A DNA stretch of 5,884 bases from Thermomicrobiaceae bacterium (GTDB taxonomy: Bacteria; Chloroflexota; Chloroflexia; Thermomicrobiales; Thermomicrobiaceae), in NCBI GenBank assembly GCA_025966355.1, contig JAICWZ010000131.1, positions 1 to 5,884 on the forward strand, given 5' to 3'. A program made the position numbers and the translations under genes. Numbering within the stretch: the stretch's first letter is position 1; each line of letters starts with the position of its first letter. A model generated the notes under the pieces. That model made no database searches. It was not told where the DNA came from and saw nothing but the letters and a program-made list of their open reading frames with translations. Of this stretch, positions 1 through 5,077 are shown piece by piece.

Positions 1-662
1 CCGAACTGCTCCTGCAACTCTTCGAGCAGGTTGATGATCTGCGCCTGAATCGACACGTCGAGAGCTGAGACCGGCTCGTCGGCCACGATGAACGCCGGGC
101 TCGCCGCCAGGGCGCGCGCGACGCCGATACGCTGCCGCTGGCCGCCGGAGAACTCGTGCGGATAGCGGTTGGCGAAGTACGGATTGAGTCCGACAGTCTG
201 CAACAGCTCCTGCACGCGCTCATTGCGCTGGCGCTTCGGCACGAGGTTGTGAATCTGCATCGGCTCACTGATGATGCTGCCGACAGTCATACGCGGGTTG
301 AGCGATGCGTATGGGTCCTGGAAGATCATCTGCAAGTGACGCCGCATCTTGCGCATTTCGCCACCGTCGAGCTTGGTCAGATCCTTGCCCTGGAAGACGA
401 CCGATCCGCCGGTCGGCTTGTAGAGCTGGAGGATCGCGCGACCGGTGGTGCTCTTGCCACAACCCGACTCACCCACGAGACCAAGCGTTTCACCCTTGGT
501 CACCTGGAAGGTCAAGCCGTCGACCGCCTGCACCGCGCCGACTTTGCGCTGGAACAAAATACCCTGCGTCAGGGGGAAGTGCATATACAGGTCGTCGACA
601 TCGAGCAGCACCTCGTTTCCGTTACTGCTCGTCTGGTTCTGTGCTGTCATTTCAGTCGCCAT
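1..662 (-). CDS. Oligopeptide/dipeptide ABC transporter ATP-binding protein, OppF/DppF type (3' end outside window)
   Basis: This is one of the two ATPase subunits that drive an ABC importer for peptides or related solutes; it acts on the cytoplasmic face of the membrane. The visible 220 codons contain Walker [10 protein letters not shown] (residues 64-72), the Q-loop QMIFQDP (111-117, Gln115), the signature FSGGQRQR (171-178), Walker B FIVADEP (191-197, Glu196) and the D-loop [10 protein letters not shown] (199-208). The switch histidine and the C-terminal oligopeptide domain lie beyond base 1. The N-terminal stretch before the first strand (about residues 1-17) is polar and probably disordered. 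I chose ATG at 662 because GGAG at 672-669 sits six bases upstream; an in-frame ATG at 650 has no such site. The start overlaps the stop of the OppD-type gene (662-652), the usual sign of translational coupling. OppF/DppF rather than OppD is judged from the F-type [12 protein letters not shown] and VSALDVSIQ wording. The transported solute cannot be read from an ATPase. Confidence 0.93.
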   Translation of the reverse strand, partial: MATEMTAQNQTSSNGNEVLLDVDDLYMHFPLTQGILFQRKVGAVQAVDGLTFQVTKGETLGLVGESGCGKSTTGRAILQLYKPTGGSVVFQGKDLTKLDGGEMRKMRRHLQMIFQDPYASLNPRMTVGSIISEPMQIHNLVPKRQRNERVQELLQTVGLNPYFANRYPHEFSGGQRQRIGVARALAASPAFIVADEPVSALDVSIQAQIINLLEELQEQF

Positions 663-1662
663 CGGCTACTCCAGCCCGCCCCTCTTTGGAGACTTCGTCC
701 CAGAACCAGCACGCCGAGCGATGCACATCGTTGACTTCGAGAAGCGGCGGGTTTTGCTGCTCGCACTTCTCGCGTGCGTAGTCACAACGCGGCAGGAATG
801 GGCACATGTCCGGCAGATCGATCAAGTCCGGTGGAAGGCCACGAATCGGGCTGAGTTTCGCCTTGGCGGCGGCGTCGAGCCGAGGGATCGAATTCAGCAA
901 ACCGACGGTGTATGGGTGCCGTGGGTTGGCGAACAGTTCCTCGGTCGGTGCTGTCTCGACCACATGCCCGGCATACATCACCTGAATGCGGTCGGTCATG
1001 CCGGCCACGACGCCGAGGTCGTGGGTGATCATCATGAGTGCGGTGTTGTGCTCCTGCTGGAGGTTCCGCATCAGGTCGAGGATCTGGGCCTGAATCGTGA
1101 CGTCGAGCGCGGTCGTCGGCTCGTCGGCGATGAGAAGCGAAGGATTACAAGAAAGCGCCATCGCGATCATCACACGCTGGCGCATACCACCGGAGAACTG
1201 GTGCGGATACTGATCCACACGCTCCTCGGCGTTCGGGATGCCGACCATCTTGAGGAGTTCAACACTCCTGGCCCGTGACTGGCTCTTGCTCATTCCCAGG
1301 TGGAGCTCGAGCGACTCACTGATCTGCCGGTTGATAGTCAACACCGGATTGAGCGAGGTCATCGGGTCCTGGAAGATCATGGCGATCTTGTTGCCACGAA
1401 TCGACCGAACTTCCTCATCGCTCATCTTCATGACGTCTTCGCCATCGAACAGGATCTGTCCGCCGACAATCTTGCCCGGTGGGCTTGGGATCAAGCGCAT
1501 GATCGACATCGCGGTAATGCTCTTACCGCAACCCGACTCTCCCACGATACCGAGCGTTTCGCCAGGCATAATATGGAAGGAAACGTCGTCGACCGCCTTG
1601 ACCACACCGTCCTGCGTGAAGAACTGAGTCTTCAGGTTCTTCACGTCAAGTAATGGTTCCAT
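652..1662 (-). CDS. Oligopeptide/dipeptide ABC transporter ATP-binding protein, OppD/DppD type
   Basis: This 336-residue protein is the partner ATPase of the OppF-type protein; the two would form the cytoplasmic heterodimer that powers a peptide-family importer. Visible motifs are Walker A GESGCGKS (41-48), Q-loop Gln98 in AMIFQDP, signature FSGGMRQR (156-163), Walker B LLIADEP (176-182, Glu181), D-loop [10 protein letters not shown] (184-193) and switch His214 in ITHD. The C-terminal oligopeptide domain begins near the NPRHPYT motif (246-252). It carries four cysteines (287, 293, 300, 318) in the spacing known for the iron-sulfur site described in some DppD proteins. Length is normal for the family. 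ATG at 1662 is supported by AGGAG at 1672-1668, five bases upstream. No permease or binding-protein gene precedes it: upstream is a 392-base gap and then an aminotransferase gene. Permeases may lie left of the window. A promoter-like site is at 1820-1849. Peptide, nickel or other solutes are all possible substrates. Confidence 0.96.
   Translation of the reverse strand: MEPLLDVKNLKTQFFTQDGVVKAVDDVSFHIMPGETLGIVGESGCGKSITAMSIMRLIPSPPGKIVGGQILFDGEDVMKMSDEEVRSIRGNKIAMIFQDPMTSLNPVLTINRQISESLELHLGMSKSQSRARSVELLKMVGIPNAEERVDQYPHQFSGGMRQRVMIAMALSCNPSLLIADEPTTALDVTIQAQILDLMRNLQQEHNTALMMITHDLGVVAGMTDRIQVMYAGHVVETAPTEELFANPRHPYTVGLLNSIPRLDAAAKAKLSPIRGLPPDLIDLPDMCPFLPRCDYAREKCEQQNPPLLEVNDVHRSACWFWDEVSKEGRAGVADGD
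669..672 (-). promoter_or_regulatory. Ribosome binding site of the OppF-type gene
   Basis: GGAG on the minus strand, six bases before ATG 662 and inside the last codons of the OppD-type gene. It decides for the 662 start over the in-frame ATG at 650, which has no SD sequence in front. Confidence 0.7.
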
Positions 1663-1667
1663 CGCCT

Positions 1668-1672
1668 CTCCT
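1668..1672 (-). promoter_or_regulatory. Ribosome binding site of the OppD-type gene
   Basis: AGGAG within AAGGAGAGG on the minus strand, five bases before ATG 1662. It is a near-consensus SD site and fixes this start. Confidence 0.8.
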
Positions 1673-1819
1673 TCGCGTCCCTACCTAGCGTCTCGCCCTG
1701 TCTGGACGGCCGCAACAGAGAGTACCCTAAACTCCTGCCTCAACCCACACAACACGCGGTGCGCAACCACAACGTTATGCGGCAACTTGGGTGGAATACG
1801 CCTGTTTCGCGTCTGCCGC

Positions 1820-1849
1820 AGTGTAGCACGAACATTTATCCCTGGTCAA
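1820..1849 (-). promoter_or_regulatory. Candidate sigma-70-type promoter for the OppD-OppF ATPase genes
   Basis: On the minus strand TTGACC (1849-1844) is followed after 18 bases by TACACT (1825-1820), and TG lies one base before the -10 (TGCTACACT), an extended -10. Transcription would start near 1812, giving a leader of about 150 nt before ATG 1662. A weaker pair (TTGTGT, 17 bases, TAGGGT) lies nearer the gene. The region is an otherwise GC-rich non-coding gap, which makes the match more telling. It is a sequence match only. Confidence 0.55.
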
Positions 1850-2010
1850 ACGCTCGTGCGGTCGTTTCCGGCTGCGTCCGCCGATCTCGACCGTCGGTTG
1901 TGGGATGCCATTGCGCGATGTTTGCTCGATTGCGGCCAAGGATAGCGTCTGCACTTGCTCCGCGCAACCCTTTCCGCGCTCTTCGCTCCTCGTACTCGGC
2001 TTCTCCACCT

Positions 2011-2028
2011 TTGCGTTATGTCACGCAA
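2011..2028. repeat. Small inverted repeat downstream of the aminotransferase gene
   Basis: TTGCGT (2011-2016) and ACGCAA (2023-2028) are perfect 6-base arms around a 6-base centre. It starts 27 bases after the aminotransferase stop. There is no T-run on the minus strand, so it is not a classic terminator; it could protect a 3' end or bind a dimeric protein. Arms this short can also arise by chance. Confidence 0.3.
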
Positions 2029-2054
2029 TCATACCGCCGCCGTCAAGCCTGTTC

Positions 2055-2987
2055 CTACCCGATCGCGATCGACGTGATGTACTTCCGGTACTGCGACTCT
2101 TCGCCATGGACCAGCGAGAAGAACGTTTCCTGCAACATCTGTGTCACCGGCCCACGCTGTCCGTTTCCGATCTGTCGCCCGTCGATCGATCCAACCGCCG
2201 CGATCTGCACACCGGTGCCGCAGAGGAAGACTTCTTCGGCGATATACAGCTCGCTCCGATCGATGGCTCGCTCTTCGACGGTAACGCCGGCGTTACGCGC
2301 GAATTCGACGAGTGAGCGCCGCGTGATCCCCTCGAGAATATCCGCCGTGATCGGCGCGGTGATCAGCGCACCGTTGCGCACGATGAAGAGATTGGCGCCG
2401 CTCGCCTCGGCCACCTTGCCCTCGCGATTGAGCATGATTGCATCGTCGTAGCCGCCCTCGGCTGCTTCGTCCTTCGCGAGACACGAATTGATATAACCGC
2501 CTGTCACCTTGGCGCGACTCGGAATGATGTCGTCCTCGATCCGCTGCCAGGAGGAGACGCCGAGTCGGATCGGGTGCGAGAGATCGAGGTAGTCGCCGAG
2601 CGGCATCATGTAGATCGCCAGCTGAGCCGGAATGCCGGCCAGCTTCGGCGTCAGCTCCAGACCCGCCTTATAAAGGAACGGCCGGATGTAAATATTCTGT
2701 TTCGGCGCGTTCTTCTTCACCAGGTCGACGATGATGGCGCCGATGTCGTCCGGCGCGTACGGGACGTCGGCGCGAATGATCAAGCCGGATTGCACCAGCC
2801 GGCGCATATGATCGGGCAGGCGGAAGATATTGATCGTCGAGCCATCGTTATCGAGGTAGCCGCGAACACCGGCGAAGCAGCCGGTACCGTACTGCAGCGC
2901 GTGCGTCGCGATGCTGACGGTTGCCTCGGCAATCGGCACGACCTTGCCTTCGAAAAATGCGTACGGAAGCAATGGAGATTCTGCCAT
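2055..2987 (-). CDS. Class IV (BCAT-like) PLP-dependent aminotransferase
   Basis: This 310-residue cytoplasmic enzyme belongs to fold-type IV transaminases; the closest well-known family is the branched-chain amino acid aminotransferase IlvE, which swaps the amino group between Leu/Ile/Val and 2-oxoglutarate. Landmarks match E. coli IlvE in order and spacing: THALQYGTGCFAGVRGY (28-44), phosphate-binding Arg63 in DHMRRL, YIRPF (100-104), the PLP lysine Lys160 in SRAKVTGGYINSCLAK, Glu194 in AEASGANLF, TADILEGITRRS (214-225) and FLCGTGVQIAAV (254-265). Two substrate-site motifs differ from the textbook BCAT: FAGVR in place of FEGIR, and GTGVQIAAV in place of GTAxExxPV. The symbol ilvE is therefore withheld, because other amino donors are possible. 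ATG 2987 has only a modest site (AGG triplets at 2997-2995 and 2993-2991). The gene follows the aldolase gene by 75 bases on the same strand and is probably co-transcribed with it. Fold and chemistry are secure, the substrate is not. Confidence 0.93.
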   Translation of the reverse strand: MAESPLLPYAFFEGKVVPIAEATVSIATHALQYGTGCFAGVRGYLDNDGSTINIFRLPDHMRRLVQSGLIIRADVPYAPDDIGAIIVDLVKKNAPKQNIYIRPFLYKAGLELTPKLAGIPAQLAIYMMPLGDYLDLSHPIRLGVSSWQRIEDDIIPSRAKVTGGYINSCLAKDEAAEGGYDDAIMLNREGKVAEASGANLFIVRNGALITAPITADILEGITRRSLVEFARNAGVTVEERAIDRSELYIAEEVFLCGTGVQIAAVGSIDGRQIGNGQRGPVTQMLQETFFSLVHGEESQYRKYITSIAIG

Positions 2988-3008
2988 CGACCTGCCTGCC
3001 TTTCCTCA

Positions 3009-3023
3009 GCCGTTGCGCACGGC
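3009..3023. repeat. Short dyad in the aldolase-aminotransferase spacer
   Basis: GCCGT (3009-3013) and ACGGC (3019-3023) flank TGCGC. In the minus-strand transcript this could form a 5-bp GC-rich hairpin about 20 bases before the aminotransferase start. Stability would be modest and no function is implied; the rest of the 75-base spacer shows no promoter I would defend. Confidence 0.25.
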
Positions 3024-3062
3024 CCTACATGACTGCCCTCGTTCGGTTCACGTGCCAGTTGC

Positions 3063-3824
3063 TCAACGCTTGATGTTCGCCAGGTAGTCCCGACTCCATT
3101 GAGCGACGATGCCGGACGCGCTCGGCGTGATGACGCGGAAGCCTTGTTCGATGAGCCGGTTGGTCGTGGCCGCGTCAGCGGCGATTGTGCCGAGCGCGAC
3201 GTCCGTTCCCCGGCACATGTCGCAGATGCGCGCGATGGTCGCCAGCACCTCGGGATGCCCGAGTTGGCCGGGATAACCCATCGACTGCGCCAGATCGGAC
3301 GGCCCGATCAGGAGAACGTCGATACCCGGCACGCGGGCGATTTCCGGCACCTTCGCAACCCCGGCGATATTCTCGATCTGGGCGATAATCAGCGTCTCGT
3401 TGTTGGAAATCTCTGTGTACTCGGTCAGCGTCGCGCCGAAACCGTAGGAGGCGGCTCGGGTCGGTGCCAGGCCGCGTCGCCCCAGCGGATGATATTTCAC
3501 CGCCTCGACAACGGCCTGCGCTTCGGCGGCGCTGTTGATCTGCGGCACCATCACGCCGGCCGCACCGATATCGAGAAACTGTAAGATGGTGCTTGCCTCG
3601 TTGTGCGGTACGCGAATGAGCGGCACCGTTCCGGTCGCTTCGGCAGCCAGCACCATCGGATAGGCGGCAGCGGGCGAAATCGCGCCGTGTTCGCCATCGA
3701 TCAGCACGAAGTCGTAGCCGGAATGACCACAGAGTTCAACGACTTCGGGTGATGGGAATCCGACGAAACAGCCGATGACAACCTCACCAGCTTTTAATTT
3801 CTGACGCACGAGGTTCGGACGCAC
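3063..3824 (-). CDS. HpcH/HpaI-family class II pyruvate aldolase
   Basis: This 253-residue cytoplasmic enzyme belongs to the metal-dependent HpcH/HpaI aldolase family, which cleaves 4-hydroxy-2-oxo acids reversibly into pyruvate (or a related oxo acid) and an aldehyde. Relatives include HpaI, 2-keto-3-deoxy-L-rhamnonate aldolase and 2-dehydro-3-deoxyglucarate aldolase. Visible hallmarks are GYDFVLIDGEHG (36-47) with the catalytic His46, substrate-binding Arg71 in PLIRVP, GAAGVMVPQI (87-96), HPLGRRG (112-118), metal ligand Glu151 in AQIEN and metal ligand Asp177 in LIGPSDLA. These correspond closely to His45, Arg70, Glu149 and Asp175 of E. coli HpaI. Length is that of the family (about 250-265). 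The start is GTG at 3824, chosen for GGGAGG at 3835-3830, five bases upstream. It is the first gene of a likely two-gene unit with the aminotransferase, and is divergent from dprA. An extended -10 at 3904-3911 and an inverted repeat at 3836-3856 lie in its leader. The exact aldehyde substrate cannot be told from sequence. Confidence 0.93.
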   Translation of the reverse strand: MRPNLVRQKLKAGEVVIGCFVGFPSPEVVELCGHSGYDFVLIDGEHGAISPAAAYPMVLAAEATGTVPLIRVPHNEASTILQFLDIGAAGVMVPQINSAAEAQAVVEAVKYHPLGRRGLAPTRAASYGFGATLTEYTEISNNETLIIAQIENIAGVAKVPEIARVPGIDVLLIGPSDLAQSMGYPGQLGHPEVLATIARICDMCRGTDVALGTIAADAATTNRLIEQGFRVITPSASGIVAQWSRDYLANIKR

Positions 3825-3829
3825 GGAAG

Positions 3830-3835
3830 CCTCCC
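3830..3835 (-). promoter_or_regulatory. Ribosome binding site of the aldolase gene
   Basis: GGGAGG on the minus strand, five bases before GTG 3824. It supports the GTG start. The 3' arm of the inverted repeat at 3836-3856 abuts it directly. Confidence 0.8.
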
Positions 3836-3856
3836 TGCCGGTTCAAACCGCCGGCA
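3836..3856 (-). repeat. Inverted repeat in the aldolase leader, next to its ribosome binding site
   Basis: TGCCGG and CCGGCA form perfect 6-base arms around a 9-base centre. A second symmetry, CGGTT-TG-AACCG on the minus strand (3850-3839), overlaps the first and could not form at the same time. In RNA the outer arms would make a stable hairpin that ends immediately before the GGGAGG ribosome binding site. In DNA either symmetry could serve as an operator. The repeat is seen directly; any role is inferred. Confidence 0.5.
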
Positions 3857-3882
3857 AAATTGGTTGAGACGATCGGGTACGA

Positions 3883-3892
3883 CGGCCGGCCG
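3883..3892. repeat. Perfect 10-base palindrome CGGCCGGCCG
   Basis: A fully self-complementary GC-only palindrome in the divergent region, within the expected 5' leader of the aldolase gene and just downstream of its predicted start point. It may be an operator half, or chance in GC-rich DNA. Confidence 0.25.
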
Positions 3893-3903
3893 CTAACGGG
3901 CGC

Positions 3904-3911
3904 ATTCTAGC
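3904..3911 (-). promoter_or_regulatory. Candidate extended -10 promoter for the aldolase-aminotransferase genes
   Basis: On the minus strand TAGAAT (3909-3904) is preceded by TG one base upstream (TGCTAGAAT). There is no good -35 hexamer at 17 bases, where the sequence is GC-rich, which is tolerable for an extended -10 site. Transcription would start near 3897, giving a leader of about 73 nt that holds the inverted repeats. The site overlaps the dprA promoter region. Confidence 0.45.
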
Positions 3912-3921
3912 ATGGCTCGCG

Positions 3922-3951
3922 TTGACGCGCGCCATCGGCGTCTCGTATAAC
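3922..3951 (+). promoter_or_regulatory. Candidate sigma-70-type promoter for dprA
   Basis: TTGACG (3922-3927), an 18-base spacer, then TATAAC (3946-3951). Both hexamers are close to consensus. The start point would fall near 3958, leaving a short leader of about 19 nt that still contains the ribosome binding site. Confidence 0.6.
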
Positions 3952-3967
3952 CCTGCCCATATTCGGA

Positions 3968-3974
3968 AGAGGTG
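3968..3974 (+). promoter_or_regulatory. Ribosome binding site of dprA
   Basis: AGAGGTG with its GAGG core at 3969-3972, four bases before GTG 3977. Spacing is a little short, but it is the only candidate and fits the GTG start that begins the conserved DprA N-terminus. Confidence 0.6.
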
Positions 3975-3976
3975 CT

Positions 3977-5056
3977 GTGTCAGATCAATTGTATTGGCTC
4001 GGGTTCCATCTCGTTCCCGGTATCGGCGCCACGCGGCTTGCCGCGCTCATCGAGCATTTCGGCGGCATCGCGGAAGCCTGGAGCGCCAGTCCCGGCGCGC
4101 TGCGCGCCAGCGGCCTCGGCAGCCGTGCCATCGATTCGCTCGTCGCCACCCGTTCGCGCATCTCACTCGAAGCCGAAGTCGAACGGGTCCAGCGTGCCGG
4201 CGTCCACATGCTGACACTGGAAGACGATGCGTATCCGCGTCTACTGCGTGAGATCCCGAGTCCACCGCTCGTGCTCTACGTGCGTGGGTCGGTGCTGCCG
4301 GACGACGAAGCCGCGGTCGCCATCGTCGGCACGCGCCGCGTCACAAGCTACGGCCGCGAAATGTCGCGACGACTCGCGACCGAACTCGCCTCGGCCGGTG
4401 TCACGATCGTGAGCGGGCTGGCCCGTGGCGTCGACGGCGTCGCGCACAACGCCACGCTGGACGCCGGTGGCCGGACGATCGCCGTGCTTGGGTGCGGGCT
4501 TGATACGATCTATCCGCCGGAGCATCGCGGCCTGGCCGAGCGCATCGTCGAAAGCGGCGCGCTCGTCTCCGAGTTCCCGTTGGGCACCAAACCGGAAGCG
4601 GCCAACTTTCCGGTGCGTAACCGCATCATCAGCGGACTTTCGCTCGGCATCGTGGTGATCGAGGCACCGATGAAAAGCGGGGCGCTCATCACCGCCAATT
4701 TCGCGGCGGATCATGGCCGAACCGTTCTGGCGGTACCCGGTTCGGCGCTCTCGTCCGCCAGCGCAGGAACGATCCAACTGCTGCGCGACGGCGCGGCGAT
4801 TGCGGCCAATGGCAGCGACGTGCTCGCCGCGCTCGATCTCGGCACGCGGCAGATCGAGATGGACGTCCGGCAGGCGCTCCCGACGAACGATTTGGAACGC
4901 TCCGTGCTGCTGTTTCTCGGCAACGAGCCGAAGCATATCGATGAGATCGCTCTCGAATCGGGCTTTCAGATCGGAACACTGAGCGCACAACTCTTGCAAA
5001 TGCAGCTCAAGGGCCTCGTTCGGAACGTCGGGACACAGCACTATGTGCGTGGTTAA
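3977..5056 (+). CDS. dprA: DNA-processing protein DprA (Smf)
   Basis: DprA binds incoming single-stranded DNA during natural transformation, shields it from nucleases and loads RecA; it is also found in many bacteria not known to be transformable. The 359-residue protein shows the three expected parts. The first is an N-terminal helix-hairpin-helix region with VPGIGATR (13-20). The second is a Rossmann-like DprA core (about 80-290) with VAIVGTRRVTSYG (114-126), IVSGLARGVDGVAH (144-157), TIAVLGCGLDTIYPPEH (167-183), SEFPLGTKPEAANFPVRNRIISGLS (198-222, quoted here only as a range start and end), SGALITA (234-240) and VLAVPG (250-255). The third is a C-terminal winged-helix-like domain (about 300-359). 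The start is GTG 3977, placed by the AGAGGTG site and by the usual DprA N-terminus YWLGFHLVPGIG. It is transcribed away from the aldolase gene, and the next gene follows after 21 bases. A small oddity is Ile266 in AGTIQLLRDGA where many homologues have Asn. Function is confident by family. Confidence 0.96.
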   Translation: MSDQLYWLGFHLVPGIGATRLAALIEHFGGIAEAWSASPGALRASGLGSRAIDSLVATRSRISLEAEVERVQRAGVHMLTLEDDAYPRLLREIPSPPLVLYVRGSVLPDDEAAVAIVGTRRVTSYGREMSRRLATELASAGVTIVSGLARGVDGVAHNATLDAGGRTIAVLGCGLDTIYPPEHRGLAERIVESGALVSEFPLGTKPEAANFPVRNRIISGLSLGIVVIEAPMKSGALITANFAADHGRTVLAVPGSALSSASAGTIQLLRDGAAIAANGSDVLAALDLGTRQIEMDVRQALPTNDLERSVLLFLGNEPKHIDEIALESGFQIGTLSAQLLQMQLKGLVRNVGTQHYVRG

Positions 5057-5068
5057 ACCTTAGTGGTT

Positions 5069-5074
5069 AGGGAG
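5069..5074 (+). promoter_or_regulatory. Ribosome binding site of the guanylyltransferase gene
   Basis: AGGGAG lies three bases before GTG 5078. The spacing is tight, but the alternative in-frame GTG at 5063 has no such site in front of it. No promoter is evident in the 21 bases after dprA. Confidence 0.55.
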
Positions 5075-5077
5075 AAC

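Larger units (their letters stand above)
1663..2054. other. Intergenic gap of 392 bases between the aminotransferase and ATPase genes
   Basis: I see no convincing gene here. Short open frames on the minus strand (2008 to 1775 and 2028 to 1846) overlap each other and the predicted promoter, lack good ribosome binding sites, and code for basic, low-complexity peptides like those of random GC-rich DNA. The gap holds, from right to left, a small dyad just after the aminotransferase stop (2011-2028), about 160 bases without recognisable features, the promoter candidate at 1820-1849, and a leader of about 150 nt. I found no GC-rich hairpin with a T-run, so no intrinsic terminator can be named. A remnant of a lost gene or an unrecognised leader RNA cannot be excluded. 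Confidence 0.6.

Noticed and set aside
445..1278. Plus-strand open frame of 277 codons across the two ATPase genes
   Set aside because: It spans the antisense of two well-supported overlapping genes and shows no family motif.
460..1552. Similar stretches near 460-480 and 1530-1552 that look like a repeat
   Set aside because: They encode the same Walker A region of two paralogous ATPases and reflect shared ancestry of the proteins, not a DNA repeat element.
1911..1932. Tandem-like repeat of about 11 bases (TTGCGCGATGT then TTGCTCGATTG)
   Set aside because: Only two imperfect copies (8 of 11 matching); consistent with chance.
1775..2028. Two overlapping small minus-strand frames in the gap (77 and 60 codons)
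   Set aside because: Non-ATG starts with poor ribosome binding sites, basic low-information peptides, and one contains the predicted ATPase promoter.
2025..2050. TTGACG and TATGAT close together on the minus strand after the aminotransferase stop
   Set aside because: The spacing is only 7 bases, too short for a sigma-70 promoter.
1759..2451. Plus-strand open frame of 230 codons covering the gap and the antisense of the aminotransferase
   Set aside because: Ser/Arg/Pro-rich translation without motifs; about half lies opposite a confident gene, and no ribosome binding site is seen.
4241..5041. Long minus-strand open frame (266 codons) opposite dprA
   Set aside because: It mirrors the dprA codons, has no recognisable domain or ribosome binding site, and encodes an Arg/Asp/His-rich sequence typical of antisense frames in GC-rich genes.
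5063..5065. Alternative GTG start for the guanylyltransferase
   Set aside because: In frame but without an SD sequence upstream, whereas GTG 5078 has AGGGAG just before it.
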